42,805 nt of DNA from Hyphomonadaceae bacterium (GCA_027485145.1 JAIXRO010000209.1:1-42805), one strand, 5' to 3'; positions 26,275 to 35,751 are shown, counted from the stretch's first letter. A program made the numbers and translations. Notes: generated from the letters alone by a model not told the origin.

Positions 26275-26799
26275 TCAAGACCGCTTTCTGTCCGGACCCG
26301 GAACATGTTTGCGGCCGGGTGCGTCCGGTCCGCCCGGCATGATGGGGCGCGGCGCATGGCCCCCCATGGAGAGGTGGCGGTCATACATGACCATCGCGCC
26401 GGCGAGGCTTACGTTGATGCAGAACTTCGTCGGGATCTTCACGACATGGGCGCAGCGGGCGAGGATTTCCGGTGAGAGGTTTCCCTTCTCCGGGCCGAGG
26501 ATATAGGCGGCCTGCGGCGGATGCCGGAAGGAGGGCAGCATGACGGCGTCGTCCGTCAGTTCGATGCCGACGAGTTGGCAGCCGCGGGGCAGCTGCATCT
26601 CGTCCACCGAGTCCCATTGGTAGAACGGGATCTGGTCCTCGCTCTTGGAGGTATCGGCCCAGTGGCCTTCCTTGATGTTTTTCGCGGCGCGGATCGAGAA
26701 GACGAAACTCGCGCCGAAGGCATGGCCGGTACGCATCAGGGCGCCGAGGTTCATGGGCTTCGAGATCCGCTCGGCGCCGATGGCAAAGAAGCCGCGCAT
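26275..26799 (-). CDS. TrmH-family (SpoU) RNA ribose methyltransferase
   Basis: 174 residues from ATG 26799. The three SPOUT motifs are present: NLGALMRTGHAFGA (about 17-30), ILGPEKGNLSPEI and IPTKFCINVSLAGAMVMYDRH, in the trefoil-knot order. The protein is short, without an extra RNA-binding domain, like TrmL/YibK-type enzymes, although the NLGALMRTG start is nearer general TrmH. The C-terminal tail (PGGPDAPGRKHVPGPDRKRS) is disordered. It starts 1 bp after the membrane protein gene stop, so it is the third gene of an operon with iaaA. Confidence 0.88.
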   Translation of the reverse strand: MRGFFAIGAERISKPMNLGALMRTGHAFGASFVFSIRAAKNIKEGHWADTSKSEDQIPFYQWDSVDEMQLPRGCQLVGIELTDDAVMLPSFRHPPQAAYILGPEKGNLSPEILARCAHVVKIPTKFCINVSLAGAMVMYDRHLSMGGHAPRPIMPGGPDAPGRKHVPGPDRKRS

Positions 26800-26800
26800 G

Positions 26801-27121
26801 TCAGATCGCTCCCAGGCCGAACCGTCCGGCGAGGACGAGGATGAGCAGGAGGCCGGGCGCGACCAACGCCACCCGGCGGGCGAGGGCGAGGTGGGACAGC
26901 GGCACCGGATACTCCGTGGACAGATGGCGCGCGTGATCGGTGTCCGGCGCCTTGCGTCCTGCCTCATAGAGGGCGGTCCGGTACTCGGCGTCCGTATGCT
27001 TGCCGCCGAACTTTGCCGCGAGCGCGCGGCGCAGGACGATCGACAGCAGGTAGCGCATCTGCGCAGCGAGCAGGATGGCGAAGGCCAGCAGCGCGGCGAG
27101 GACCCAGAACGCGATGATCAC
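26801..27121 (-). CDS. two-span membrane protein, unknown
   Basis: 106 residues from GTG 27121. Two hydrophobic spans: residues ~2-20 ([19 protein letters not shown]) and ~85-100 ([16 protein letters not shown]). A cytoplasmic or periplasmic loop with charged residues lies between them. I do not recognise a family. The GTG overlaps the TGA of the upstream peptidase gene (GTGA), and the following methylase starts right after its stop, which supports coupled expression and a real gene. Confidence 0.7.
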   Translation of the reverse strand: MIIAFWVLAALLAFAILLAAQMRYLLSIVLRRALAAKFGGKHTDAEYRTALYEAGRKAPDTDHARHLSTEYPVPLSHLALARRVALVAPGLLLILVLAGRFGLGAI

Positions 27122-27990
27122 AGGAAGGTCGCGACCTCGAGGCGACCGCGCGAATCGGCGAGTCCGCGCTTGAGGCCGGAGGAGTTGAAGCCCCAGGCGA
27201 GATCGCCGCTGGCCGAGACGGCGATCATGCCGCCATTGCCGCCGAGGCGTTTGACATCGTCGAGGGCGCCGTGCACGGCGGTCTCGAACGGCTGGTGGCC
27301 ATAGCGGATGCGGGCCGAGACATCGGCGGCGGCGTTGGCGCGGATGAAGTATTCGCCGAGGCCGGTGCACGAGACCGCGCAGCGTTCGTCCGCCCAGGTG
27401 CCGGCGCCGATGATCGGCGTGTCACCGATGCGGCCGGGGGTTTTCGACAGCACACCGCCGGTGGAGGTGGCGGCGGCCAGGTCGCCATACTGGTCGAGCG
27501 CGACCGCGCCGACGGTGCCCATCAGGGGCGCGTCTTCCTGTATGGTGTCCTCGGCCACGGCGCCGTAATAGCTCCCGGGATCCGCGATGCGGGCGAGGCC
27601 GGCACTGGCCGCAAGGTTGGCTGCCCCTTCGCCGACGAGCAGCACGTTGGGCGTGCGCTCCATCACGGCGCGGGCGGCCTGGACGGGGCTCTCGAACCCC
27701 ACGAGGGCGCCGACCGCGCCGGCGCGGCGGGTGCGCCCATCCATGATGGCGGCGTCCAGTTCCCAGACGCCGGCCGTGTTGGGGCTCGCGCCTTTTCCGG
27801 CGACATAGAGGCCGGAGGCTTCGAGGGCCGTCACCATCGCTTCGACCACGTCGAGCGCAGCCTCGCCGGCGGCTAGGCGTGCGGCGCCTTCGGTCAGCAG
27901 GCCGCGGATGTGCGCCTCTTCGGGGGCATAGTCGCGCCCGAAGATCGGACCAGCGCCGCCATGCAGGGCCAGGGACCAGATTTTCGCCAT
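27118..27990 (-). CDS. iaaA: isoaspartyl peptidase / plant-type L-asparaginase
   Basis: 290 residues, N-terminal nucleophile hydrolase made as a precursor that cleaves itself. Seen: [10 protein letters not shown] at the start, [21 protein letters not shown], the self-cleavage site with nucleophile Thr159 in [10 protein letters not shown], then the [17 protein letters not shown] stretch and the [18 protein letters not shown] part of the substrate site. It breaks isoaspartyl dipeptides and asparagine, recycling damaged proteins. Length is typical. ATG at 27990 ([10 protein letters not shown]); the open frame continues upstream without family similarity. Confidence 0.93.
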   Translation of the reverse strand: MAKIWSLALHGGAGPIFGRDYAPEEAHIRGLLTEGAARLAAGEAALDVVEAMVTALEASGLYVAGKGASPNTAGVWELDAAIMDGRTRRAGAVGALVGFESPVQAARAVMERTPNVLLVGEGAANLAASAGLARIADPGSYYGAVAEDTIQEDAPLMGTVGAVALDQYGDLAAATSTGGVLSKTPGRIGDTPIIGAGTWADERCAVSCTGLGEYFIRANAAADVSARIRYGHQPFETAVHGALDDVKRLGGNGGMIAVSASGDLAWGFNSSGLKRGLADSRGRLEVATFL

Positions 27991-28089
27991 CTCTTTTTGC
28001 CTCTTTCCCCTCGCGTCAGGCTTGGCGAGGGTGTGGCGCATGGCTACCGTCCGGGCAAGGAAACAACAAGTCAGGAAGGGAGCTCTCGC

Positions 28090-29079
28090 ATGAAAGCCGT
28101 GCTGTCGAAAACCGTGGGTGGGCCGGAAACGCTGGTCATGGAGGACGTGCCGACGCCCGTGCCGGGCAAGGGCCAGGTGCTGATCCAGGTGAAGGCCTGC
28201 GGGGTGAACTTCCCCGACTCGCTGATGCTGCTCGACATGTACCAGTTCAAGCCTGCGCGCCCGTTCGCGCCGGGCGGCGAAGTGGCCGGCATTGTCTCGG
28301 CCCTCGGCGAGGGGGTCAGCCATGTGAAGCCGGGTGACCGGGTGCTGGCTTCGGTCGGCACCGGCGGCATGGCGGAGTATGCGGTGGCCGCGGCGCCGAG
28401 CGTGATGCCGATTCCGGACAACATGCCGTTCGATGAAGCCGCTGCGCTGATGATGACCTATGGCACGTCGTACTATGCGCTGAAGGACCGGGCGGATCCG
28501 AAGCCGGGCGAGAAGCTGCTGGTTCTGGGCGCCGCCGGCGGCGTCGGCATCGCGGCGGTGGAACTCGGCAAGGCGATGGGCCTGGAAGTGATCGCGGCGG
28601 CCTCGACGCAGGAGAAGGTGGATTTCTGCCTTTCCAAGGGGGCCGACAAGGGCCTCGTCTATGCGACCGAACTCGACCGCGACGGGCAGAAGAAATTTGC
28701 CGACGACATCAAGGCGGTGTCCGGCGGCGGTGTCGACATCGTGTATGACGGCGTCGGCGGCAACTATGCCGAGCCGGCGGTGCGGGCGCTGAACTGGGAA
28801 GGCCGCTTCCTCGTCATCGGCTTCCCGGCCGGCATTCCGAAACTGCCGCTGAACCTGACGCTGCTGAAGAGCTGCGACGTGCGCGGCGTGTTCTGGGGCG
28901 CGGCCGTGGCGCGGGACCCCAAGGCGCATGCGCAGAACGTCAAGGAATTGTTCGAGCTCTACAAGGCCGGCAAGATCCGCCCGCACGTGTCCAACTCCTA
29001 CCCGCTCGAGCGCGGCGGCGAAGCCATCCGTGAACTGATGGACCGCAAGGCGACGGGGAAGGTGGTTGTGCTGATCTAG
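28090..29079 (+). CDS. NADPH:quinone oxidoreductase (zinc-free MDR family)
   Basis: 329 residues, start ATG 28090 behind AGGAAGGGAG. The MDR fold is clear: N-terminal GroES-like part ([37 protein letters not shown]), nucleotide-binding Rossmann motif [21 protein letters not shown], and the later [12 protein letters not shown]. No zinc-binding cysteine set is present, so it belongs to the QOR branch, which reduces quinones or enones with NADPH. The conserved [12 protein letters not shown] matches soluble bacterial QORs. Substrate unknown. Confidence 0.93.
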   Translation: MKAVLSKTVGGPETLVMEDVPTPVPGKGQVLIQVKACGVNFPDSLMLLDMYQFKPARPFAPGGEVAGIVSALGEGVSHVKPGDRVLASVGTGGMAEYAVAAAPSVMPIPDNMPFDEAAALMMTYGTSYYALKDRADPKPGEKLLVLGAAGGVGIAAVELGKAMGLEVIAAASTQEKVDFCLSKGADKGLVYATELDRDGQKKFADDIKAVSGGGVDIVYDGVGGNYAEPAVRALNWEGRFLVIGFPAGIPKLPLNLTLLKSCDVRGVFWGAAVARDPKAHAQNVKELFELYKAGKIRPHVSNSYPLERGGEAIRELMDRKATGKVVVLI

Positions 29080-29087
29080 CACTTTCT

Positions 29088-29129
29088 CCCCTCTCCCGAA
29101 GGGAGAGGGGCAGGGGGTGAGGGGCTTGG
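29088..29129 (+). repeat. left hairpin repeat flanking the DUF559 gene
   Basis: A perfect 10-bp hairpin, CCCCTCTCCC / GGGAGAGGGG (29088-29110, loop GAA), is followed by CAGGGGGTGAGGGGCTTGG. It is the inverted counterpart of the repeat at 29513-29555. It may also end the oxidoreductase transcript, which stops 9 bp before. Confidence 0.85.
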
Positions 29130-29156
29130 CCCCGAAATAATGAGCTGGACGCAGGA

Positions 29157-29506
29157 ATGACAACCGGTCCTCCACGCCATATCAAACGTGCCAGGCACTT
29201 GCGTCAGGACGCCAACGCGCCGGAGCAAGCCGCGTGGAGCGTTTTGCGCGGACTTCGCGCGTATGGGTATCCTGTGCGGCGACAGCATCCTATAGGTCCG
29301 TATACGGTCGATTTGGCATTCAGAAAGCGCGACTTGTCATCGAGATTGATGGCGGAGTTCACAAGCTTGAGGATGTACGTCTACGGGATGCCGAGCGCCA
29401 GGCGGTCATTGAGTCACTTGGCTGGCGCGTCCTGCGTATTGATGCGCAGGTAGCATTGAGTGGAGATCATCTTTGGGCGGCGGTTGCCATTGGGTTGGGG
29501 CTCTGA
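29157..29506 (+). pseudogene. DUF559 endonuclease-like gene, frameshifted
   Basis: Two frames together make one DUF559 domain. Frame A from 29157: RARHLRQDANAPEQAAWSVL, RAYGYPVRRQHPIGPYTVDLAF. Frame B continues ARLVIEIDGGVHKLEDVRLRDAERQAVIESLGWRVLRID. The switch is at about 29325-29335, near TTCAGAAAGCGCG, and needs a -1 (or +2) change. The parts carry the family's acidic catalytic set: YTVDL and IEIDGGVH, related to Vsr/PD-(D/E)xK nucleases. The full length (~110 residues) is otherwise normal. It could be decayed, a sequencing error, or a programmed shift; I favour decay. Confidence 0.85.
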
Positions 29507-29512
29507 CGCGAG

Positions 29513-29560
29513 CAAGCCCCTCATCCCCAACCCCTTCTCCCTACGGGAGAAGGGGCTTTT
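29513..29560 (+). repeat. right hairpin repeat flanking the DUF559 gene; bidirectional terminator-like
   Basis: CAAGCCCCTCATCCCCAACC, then a perfect 11-bp hairpin CCCCTTCTCCC (29531-29541) / GGGAGAAGGGG (29545-29555), then CTTTTAGG. Read on the minus strand it ends ATGAGGGGCTTG, matching the end of the left repeat (GTGAGGGGCTTG). The pair are thus inverted repeats around 29130-29512. It also lies 7 bp beyond the dnaK stop and could terminate dnaK. Confidence 0.85.
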
Positions 29561-29566
29561 AGGGGA

Positions 29567-31459
29567 TCAGGCGCGCTTGGCGTCGTCGACTTCTTCGAAG
29601 TCGGCGTCGACCACGCCGTCATCCTTCGCGCCGTCGGCTTCCGCTGCGGCGGTGCCTGCTGCTGCGTAGATCGCTTCGCCGAGTTTCATCGCGGCGGTCA
29701 TCAGCGCCTGGTGCTTGGCCTGGATGTCGGCGGCGTTTTCGCCGGCCGCGGAGGTCTTGAGGTCCGCGATCGCTTTCTCGATCTCGCCTTTCACGGCGTC
29801 GGAGACTTTCGCGCCATGCTCGACGAGTTGCTTTTCCGTCTGATGGATCAGCGCTTCGGCATGGTTCTTGGCTTCGACGAGTTCGCGGCGCGATTTGTCG
29901 GCGCTGGCGTTGGCTTCGGCTTCGGCCATCATCTTCTTGATGTCGGCTTCGGAGAGGCCGCCATCCGCCTGGATGGTGATCTGCTGTTCCTTGCCGGTCG
30001 CCTTGTCCTTGGCCGAAACCGACACGATACCGTTGGCGTCGATGTCGAAGGTCACCTCGATCTGCGGCAGGCCGCGCGGGGCGGGCGGCAGGCCTTCGAG
30101 GTTGAACTGGCCAAGCATCTTGTTGTCGGCGGCCATTTCACGCTCGCCCTGGAAGACCTTGATCGTCACGGCGGGCTGGTTGTCCTCAGCCGTCGAGAAG
30201 ACCTGGGATTTCTTTGTCGGGATGGTCGTGTTGCGGTCGATCAGGCGGGTGAAGATGCCGCCCAGCGTTTCGATGCCGAGCGAGAGCGGGGTCACGTCGA
30301 GCAGGACCACGTCCTTGACGTCGCCTTGCAGCACGCCGCCCTGGATCGCCGCGCCGATGGCGACGACTTCGTCCGGGTTGACGCCCTTGTGCGGCTCCTT
30401 GCCGAAGAATTTCTTCACGGCTTCCTGAACGGCCGGCATGCGGGTCATGCCGCCGACGAGGACGACTTCGTCAATGTCCGCCGCCGTCTTGCCCGCGTCC
30501 TTGAGGGCCTTCTGGCAGGGCTCGATGGTACGCTTGACGAGGTCTTCGACGAGGCCCTCGAACTTGGCGCGGGTCAGCTTGATGTTGAGGTGTTTCGGGC
30601 CGGTCGCGTCTGCCGTGATGAAGGGCAGGTTGACCTCGTACTGGCTGGTCGAAGACAGCTCTTTCTTGGCTTTCTCGGCCTCTTCCTTGAGGCGCTGAAG
30701 GGCGAGCTTGTCGGTTTTCAGGTCGATGCCCTGTTCCTTCTTGAACTCGGACGCGAGGAAATCGACGATGCGGATGTCGAAGTCTTCGCCGCCGAGGAAG
30801 GTGTCGCCATTGGTGGAGAGCACTTCGAACACGCCGTCGCCGATCTCGAGGATCGAGACGTCGAACGTGCCGCCGCCAAGGTCATAGACCGCGATCGTCT
30901 TGTTGCCGGACTTGTCGAGGCCGTAGGCGAGGGCCGCGGCGGTCGGCTCGTTGATGATGCGCAGCACTTCGAGGCCGGCGATGCGGCCTGCGTCCTTGGT
31001 GGCCTGACGCTGGGCATCGTTGAAGTAGGCGGGGACCGTGATGACGGCCTGCGTGACCTTCGCGCCGAGATAGGCTTCCGCCGTTTCCTTCATCTTGGTG
31101 AGAATGAAGGCCGAGACTTCCTGTGGAGAATAGTCCTTGTCGCGGCCCTTGACCCAGGCGTCGCCGTTCGGGGCGCGCACGATGCCGAAGGGGCTCATCG
31201 CCTTGTCCTTCTGGGCGGTCGGGTCATCGAAGGTGCGCCCGATCAGGCGCTTGATGGCGTAGAAGGTGAAGTCCGGGTTGGTCACACCCTGGCGGCGGGC
31301 CGGCTGGCCGATGAGGCGTTCGCCGCTTTCGGTGAAGGCGACGACCGACGGCGTGGTGCGGTTGCCCTCGGCGTTCTCGATGACTTTCGCCTCGCCGCCT
31401 TCCATGACGGCAACGCACGAGTTGGTGGTGCCGAGGTCGATACCAATGATCTTGCTCAT
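29567..31459 (-). CDS. dnaK: molecular chaperone DnaK (Hsp70)
   Basis: 630 residues from ATG 31459 ([20 protein letters not shown]). ATPase motifs: the phosphate-1 loop [61 protein letters not shown] and [14 protein letters not shown]. The linker [16 protein letters not shown] leads to the peptide-binding domain, and the protein ends [16 protein letters not shown] with the usual acidic tail. Folds and protects client proteins with DnaJ and GrpE. In many alphaproteobacteria dnaJ follows directly; here it does not, and the DUF559 repeat element sits at the 3' end. A candidate heat-shock promoter lies upstream. Confidence 0.99.
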   Translation of the reverse strand: MSKIIGIDLGTTNSCVAVMEGGEAKVIENAEGNRTTPSVVAFTESGERLIGQPARRQGVTNPDFTFYAIKRLIGRTFDDPTAQKDKAMSPFGIVRAPNGDAWVKGRDKDYSPQEVSAFILTKMKETAEAYLGAKVTQAVITVPAYFNDAQRQATKDAGRIAGLEVLRIINEPTAAALAYGLDKSGNKTIAVYDLGGGTFDVSILEIGDGVFEVLSTNGDTFLGGEDFDIRIVDFLASEFKKEQGIDLKTDKLALQRLKEEAEKAKKELSSTSQYEVNLPFITADATGPKHLNIKLTRAKFEGLVEDLVKRTIEPCQKALKDAGKTAADIDEVVLVGGMTRMPAVQEAVKKFFGKEPHKGVNPDEVVAIGAAIQGGVLQGDVKDVVLLDVTPLSLGIETLGGIFTRLIDRNTTIPTKKSQVFSTAEDNQPAVTIKVFQGEREMAADNKMLGQFNLEGLPPAPRGLPQIEVTFDIDANGIVSVSAKDKATGKEQQITIQADGGLSEADIKKMMAEAEANASADKSRRELVEAKNHAEALIHQTEKQLVEHGAKVSDAVKGEIEKAIADLKTSAAGENAADIQAKHQALMTAAMKLGEAIYAAAGTAAAEADGAKDDGVVDADFEEVDDAKRA

Positions 31460-31598
31460 ACTGTCTCTCTCTTCATTCAGCTGCCGTTCGCGGGGGTTGG
31501 GTTCGGTCTGCTCAGCAGCCCCGGCCGCCAATGGCTCTCTTCAAGTTACTTTTTGAGCGGTGAGGACGGCGGCTTGGCCGACTCACCTGTTCGGTCGT

Positions 31599-31628
31599 CG
31601 ATATGGTGAACCCTGGGCAGGGCTCAAG
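31599..31628 (-). promoter_or_regulatory. candidate sigma-32 type promoter of dnaK
   Basis: On the minus strand CTTGAG (31628-31623) is followed 18 bp after its CTTG by CCATATCG (31606-31599), comparable to the alphaproteobacterial heat-shock consensus CTTG-N17/18-CYTATNT. It lies 140 bp before the dnaK start. The -10 fits only in part; called by eye. Confidence 0.4.
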
Positions 31629-31731
31629 GGGGACATGCACATTTGGATAGGTCCGGTCATAGGCTGCGTCTATGCCGAAGATGGACAGGAATCGATTTGC
31701 AAATCATTCTCAGGGTTCTCATATCCCGGGC

Positions 31732-31965
31732 ATGAGATTGAGATTTCCAGCCTTGCCGCGCCCCGCCCTGAAAACGCTGACCTACAGCCTGATGCACTTT
31801 GCGGTGGCCATCACCGTGGCCTATGCGCTGACCCGCAGCTGGCAGGCTGCGCTGGCGATCGGCATGATCGAGCCGCTGGTCCAGACGGCGGCCTACACGC
31901 TGCACGAACGCGCCTGGGCGAGGGCGGAGCAGCGCGCGGCGCGCCTCGCCCCGCAAGTCGCCTAG
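31732..31965 (+). CDS. DUF2061 family membrane protein
   Basis: 77 residues from ATG 31732; an ATG at 31672 gives 20 more residues with no family likeness. KTLTYSLMHFAVAITVAYALTRSWQAALAIGMIEPLVQTAAYTLHERAWAR is the DUF2061 domain: two hydrophobic helices with the conserved T-Y-MHF, E-P and HE residues. The family often lies next to assimilatory sulfate genes, but its function is not known, and no such genes are here. Divergent from dnaK. Confidence 0.87.
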   Translation: MRLRFPALPRPALKTLTYSLMHFAVAITVAYALTRSWQAALAIGMIEPLVQTAAYTLHERAWARAEQRAARLAPQVA

Positions 31966-32028
31966 AGGGCACGCCTCGACGCCGGCCATTTCGTCCTTAT
32001 CTAGGAGGGGCAGCGAGAGGGCTCCCCC

Positions 32029-33117
32029 ATGAAATACGCGAAACTGGGACACACCGGACTGGTCGTGTCGAAACTCTGCCTTGGCACGATGACGTTCGGC
32101 GGCGATGGCGGGATCTGGAAGTTCATCGGCAAGCAGCAGCAGGAAGAGGCCGACGCGCTGGTGAAGGCGGCGTTCGAGGCAGGGATCAACTTCTTCGACA
32201 CGGCGGACGTCTATTCGGCCGGGCGGTCGGAGGCGATCCTCGGTCAGGCGATCCGCAACACGCAGCTGCCGCGCGACGAGATCGTCGTGGCGACGAAGGT
32301 TTTCGGACGCGTGTCGATGCTCGTGCCGGACGGCGCAGCCGCGGCCGAGACCGCCGAAGCGGAACGCCGCGAGAAGCACGCGCGCAATATCTCCGGCCTG
32401 TCGCGCAAGCATATCTTCGACGGCGTGGACGCCAGTCTCGAACGGCTCGGGCTCGACTATATCGACCTCTACCAGGTGCACGGCACCGATCCGATCACAC
32501 CGATCGAGGAGACGGTCGAGGCGCTCGACGCGGTCGTGCGCTCCGGCAAGGTGCGCTATGTCGGCCTGTGCAACATGCCGGCCTGGCTGATCATGAAGGC
32601 GGTGGCCTATGCCGAGAAGCGGGGCCTTGCCCGGTTCGAGAGCTGCCAGATGTTTTATTCGATCGCCGGCCGCGACCTTGAGCGCGAAGTGGTGCCGATG
32701 GCGAAGGACCAGAACCTCGCGATCCTGCCCTGGAGCCCGCTGGCCGGCGGATTCCTCTCCGGCAAGTTCACGCGCGACGGGGCCGGGCCGAATGATGCGC
32801 GCCGGACGATCTTCGACTTTCCGCCGGTGGACAAGGAGAAGGGGTTCAACATCATTGATGTGATGCGAGAGATCGCTGCCAGGAAGGGCGCGACCGTCCC
32901 GCAGGTCGCGCTTGGCTGGTTGCTGCACCAGAGCCATGTCACCAGCGTGATCATCGGCACACGGACGATGGAGCAGCTCGCGGACAATCTGGGCGCGGTC
33001 GATGTGGTGCTGGATGCCGCCGATCTTGCGGCGCTGGATGCGGTCTCCGCCCTCGCACCGGAATATCCGGGCTGGATGGTGGACCGGCAGGGCATGGACC
33101 GGCGCGGGCAGGTCTGA
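32029..33117 (+). CDS. aldo/keto reductase
   Basis: 362 residues, AKR barrel. N-terminal KYAKLGHTGLVVSKLCLGTMTFGG, catalytic FFDTADVYSAGRSE (Asp, Tyr), Lys in EIVVATKVFG, His in DLYQVHGTD, then PIEETVEALDAVVRSGKVRY, YSIAGRDLEREVVPM and the NADP-binding LPWSPLAGGFLSGKF..IIGTRTMEQLADNLGA. It resembles the YghZ/TAS-like subgroup, which reduces aldehydes and ketones with NADPH. Substrate cannot be inferred. It stands apart from its neighbours with 63 bp and 79 bp gaps. Confidence 0.93.
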   Translation: MKYAKLGHTGLVVSKLCLGTMTFGGDGGIWKFIGKQQQEEADALVKAAFEAGINFFDTADVYSAGRSEAILGQAIRNTQLPRDEIVVATKVFGRVSMLVPDGAAAAETAEAERREKHARNISGLSRKHIFDGVDASLERLGLDYIDLYQVHGTDPITPIEETVEALDAVVRSGKVRYVGLCNMPAWLIMKAVAYAEKRGLARFESCQMFYSIAGRDLEREVVPMAKDQNLAILPWSPLAGGFLSGKFTRDGAGPNDARRTIFDFPPVDKEKGFNIIDVMREIAARKGATVPQVALGWLLHQSHVTSVIIGTRTMEQLADNLGAVDVVLDAADLAALDAVSALAPEYPGWMVDRQGMDRRGQV

Positions 33118-33196
33118 GGCCCGGAATGAGGAAATCTTAAACCTGCGCTGCTAGCGTCACCCTCCAGGGCGAAACAAGAAGCCAGCGGGTGATGCG

Positions 33197-34024
33197 ATGC
33201 AGGTGTGGTTGGCGGGGCTCGCCGGACAGGCCGTCTATCTGGCGGTGCTGGCGGCTGTGTTTACCTTGCTCGCCCTCCTGTCGCGCGGGCGCGCCGCGCT
33301 GACCTGGCCGAAGACGCTGCGCCAGAGCGCGCTGACGAATTTCCTGATCCTGCAGTTCGCCAGCCTCAATGGCGCGCTTTACCTGCTGCTGATTGCGCCG
33401 CTCGCGGCCGGTTATGTCTGGCTCGGCCTGCCGGCGCTGGACGCGTCGGCCTGGGACGGCGTGCCGCTCGCCGTGAAGGCGCTGGCCGCGCTTCTCGTCT
33501 ATGATTTCAGCCTCTACTGGGTGCACCGGATGCTGCATACCAGCGTGCTCTGGCCGGCCCACGCCGTGCACCATTCGGACCCCGAGCTGCACTTTCTCTC
33601 ATGGTCGCGCGGGCATTTCACCGAGCAGTTCGTGATCGCGGCTTGCCTCGTGTTCACCTCGTCCTGGATGGGGTTCCGGCTGGAGGAGATCGCCGGGCTC
33701 GCGCTGATCAAGGGCCTGCACCAATACTACGTCCATTCGAAGCTCGACTGGGACCATGGCATCTTCCGCGATGTGCTCGTCTCGCCGCAATTCCATCGCT
33801 GGCACCATGCGAACGTGGCTGAGGCCTATGACAAGAACTTCGCCTCGATCTTCCCGGTCTTCGACCGGATGTTCGGGACCTACTACAACCCCGGCTCCGC
33901 GATCGACGTGCCGACCGGGATTGCCGACGCCCCGGCGAATGATTTCCTGACGCAGACGCTTTACCCCTTCCGCAAGTGGGCCGCTATGCTGCAGGCGCGC
34001 AAGACCGGCCTGCGCGCGGCATAG
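33197..34024 (+). CDS. sterol desaturase / fatty acid hydroxylase family protein
   Basis: 275 residues, integral membrane di-iron enzyme. Hydrophobic spans near residues 5-30, 50-80 and 145-165 surround the histidine boxes: HRMLHT (about residues 111-116), HAVHHSDPE (120-128), HQYYVH (about 174-179) and HRWHHANV (about 198-205). These eight or more His bind the two irons. The family hydroxylates or desaturates sterols, fatty acids or carotenoids with O2. First gene of a likely operon with the next two (60-bp and 17-bp gaps). Whether it acts on a hopanoid, fatty acid or other lipid is unknown. Confidence 0.9.
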   Translation: MQVWLAGLAGQAVYLAVLAAVFTLLALLSRGRAALTWPKTLRQSALTNFLILQFASLNGALYLLLIAPLAAGYVWLGLPALDASAWDGVPLAVKALAALLVYDFSLYWVHRMLHTSVLWPAHAVHHSDPELHFLSWSRGHFTEQFVIAACLVFTSSWMGFRLEEIAGLALIKGLHQYYVHSKLDWDHGIFRDVLVSPQFHRWHHANVAEAYDKNFASIFPVFDRMFGTYYNPGSAIDVPTGIADAPANDFLTQTLYPFRKWAAMLQARKTGLRAA

Positions 34025-34084
34025 GCTGGCAACGGCGCCGGCTTTGGGGCAGGGTAGGTCCTGTTCCATTGCGGGGTCCCAATC

Positions 34085-34978
34085 ATGCGCGTTTGTCTCG
34101 TTCCTGTTCTGATGCTGCTGGCGCTCGCCGGCTGCAATCGCCCCGAGCCGGAACCGGCGGCGGCGCCTGAGCCGGTCGCCGAAGCGGCCGGGGCCGCCGG
34201 CACCGGTGCGCGGTCCCTCGAGATGATCTGGATGGCGTCGGGATTCGAGCAGCCGGAAGGCGCCGCGCTGGCGCCGGATGGCGGATACTTCATCTCGAAT
34301 ATCGGTCCGGGTCCCGAGACCGAACTCGACGGCAACGGCTATATCTCGAAACTCAACCCCGACGGCACGGTGGCGGCGGCGAAGTTTGCCGAGGGCCTCG
34401 GTGCCCCGGCGGGTCTCGCGGTGCATGAGGGCGTGCTCTACGCCGCCGACCGGGACGGCGTGGCGATGTTCGATGCGGCGACCGGCGCGGCAAAAGGCAA
34501 GGTGCTGATCGAAGGCGCGGGCTTCCTGAACGACATGACGGTCTGGAAGGGCGATGTGCTCGTCTCCGATTCCGGCACCGCCACCATTCACAGGATCACG
34601 CCGGACGGTGCGTCCGTGTTTGCGGTGAATGCGGCCTGGGACGGCATCAACGGCATCCTCGGGGATGGCGAGCGGCTGCTGATCACGACGATGACCGAGG
34701 GCAAGCTGATCGGCCTGGACGGCGCGAGCACGGAAACCCTGATCGCCGCTGGGATGAAGGATGCTGACGGCGTCGGCCTCGTGCCGGGCGGCGGCTACCT
34801 CGTCTCGAGCTGGCCGGGCGAGATTCACCATGTCAGCCCTGATGGCGCGGTCAGCCTGCTGGTCGATACCAAGGCCGACGGCATCCTGCAGAATGACCTG
34901 TCCGTGTTCGGCGACGTGGTGATCGTGCCAAACTGGGAGCCGGGAACGGTTACGGCGTGGAAGATCACCGGCCCCTGA
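34085..34978 (+). CDS. SMP-30/gluconolactonase-like beta-propeller lipoprotein
   Basis: 297 residues. Lipoprotein signal with lipobox LAGC (Cys17), then a proline/glutamate-rich spacer. From about residue 40, a six-bladed propeller: WMASGFEQPEGAALAPDGGYFISNIGPG, PAGLAVHEGVLYAADRDGV, FLNDMTVWKGDVLVSDSGTATIHRI, DGINGILGDGERLLITTM, DADGVGLVPGGGYLVSSWPGEIHHV. It has the pattern of SMP-30/strictosidine-synthase-like lactonases, with Glu, Asn and Asp at blade centres that could bind calcium. Not obviously linked by function to the alternative oxidase 17 bp downstream, but expected on the same mRNA. Confidence 0.8.
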   Translation: MRVCLVPVLMLLALAGCNRPEPEPAAAPEPVAEAAGAAGTGARSLEMIWMASGFEQPEGAALAPDGGYFISNIGPGPETELDGNGYISKLNPDGTVAAAKFAEGLGAPAGLAVHEGVLYAADRDGVAMFDAATGAAKGKVLIEGAGFLNDMTVWKGDVLVSDSGTATIHRITPDGASVFAVNAAWDGINGILGDGERLLITTMTEGKLIGLDGASTETLIAAGMKDADGVGLVPGGGYLVSSWPGEIHHVSPDGAVSLLVDTKADGILQNDLSVFGDVVIVPNWEPGTVTAWKITGP

Positions 34979-34995
34979 ACTGAGGATGCGACGCG

Positions 34996-35751
34996 ATGTC
35001 CGAGACGACACCTCTTGCTGAGCCCGCCCGCTCACCCACTTCTGAAACAGAGGTGACCGACATGGCCTTTGACCAGAACTACCAGGCGAGTGTGCCGCTT
35101 GAGCTGCACCATACACCCCGTGACGGGTCCGACCGCGTGGCCTACGCGCTGACGAAGATGCTGCGCTTCTTCGCGGACACGTTCTTCCGCAAGCGGTATG
35201 GCCACCGCGCCGTGGTGCTGGAAACCGTCGCGGCGGTTCCCGGCATGGTCGGCGGGATGCTGAACCACCTGAAGAGCCTTCGCCGGTTCGAGGATGACCG
35301 GGGCTGGATCCATACGCTGCTCGAAGAGGCCGAGAACGAGCGGATGCACCTGATGACCTTCATCGCGGTGGCGCATCCGAACTGGTTCGAACGCGCACTG
35401 ATCATCTTTGCGCAGGGCGCCTTCTTCAACGCCTTCTTCGTGCTCTACCTGTTCGCGCCGCGCACGGCGCACCGTCTGGTCGGGTATTTCGAGGAAGAGG
35501 CCGTGATCAGCTATACGCAATATCTCGGCGAGATCGATGCCGGGCGGCTGCCCAACCCGCCCGCGCCGCAAGTGGCGATCGATTACTGGAAGCTGCCCGC
35601 GAACGCGACGCTGCGGGATGTCGTGATCGTCGTGCGCGCAGATGAAGCCGGCCACCGCGATGTAAACCATGCGTTCGCGGACGACCTGCGCGCCCGCCTG
35701 CATGGTTCGCAGATCGCCGTGCCGGGGGAGAAGAGCGAGCTGGCGCCCTGA
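34996..35751 (+). CDS. alternative oxidase (AOX), di-iron ubiquinol oxidase
   Basis: 251 residues from ATG 34996; ATG 35062 with GAGGTG upstream would give 229. All ligand motifs of AOX are present: [38 protein letters not shown] and [11 protein letters not shown]. They supply the four Glu and two His of the di-iron site, with the two membrane-facing helices ([11 protein letters not shown]) between. It passes electrons from ubiquinol directly to O2 without pumping protons, giving a cyanide-resistant branch. It is sporadic in bacteria but known from several alphaproteobacteria. Follows the SMP-30-like gene by 17 bp. Confidence 0.96.
   Translation: MSETTPLAEPARSPTSETEVTDMAFDQNYQASVPLELHHTPRDGSDRVAYALTKMLRFFADTFFRKRYGHRAVVLETVAAVPGMVGGMLNHLKSLRRFEDDRGWIHTLLEEAENERMHLMTFIAVAHPNWFERALIIFAQGAFFNAFFVLYLFAPRTAHRLVGYFEEEAVISYTQYLGEIDAGRLPNPPAPQVAIDYWKLPANATLRDVVIVVRADEAGHRDVNHAFADDLRARLHGSQIAVPGEKSELAP

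Noticed and set aside
27118-29175. 685-codon extension upstream of the isoaspartyl peptidase
   Set aside because: The part beyond 27990 is antisense to the oxidoreductase; the family N-terminus starts at [12 protein letters not shown].
29711-31609. 632-codon open frame antisense to dnaK
   Set aside because: DnaK is certain; the antisense Hsp70 frame is a known source of false ORFs.
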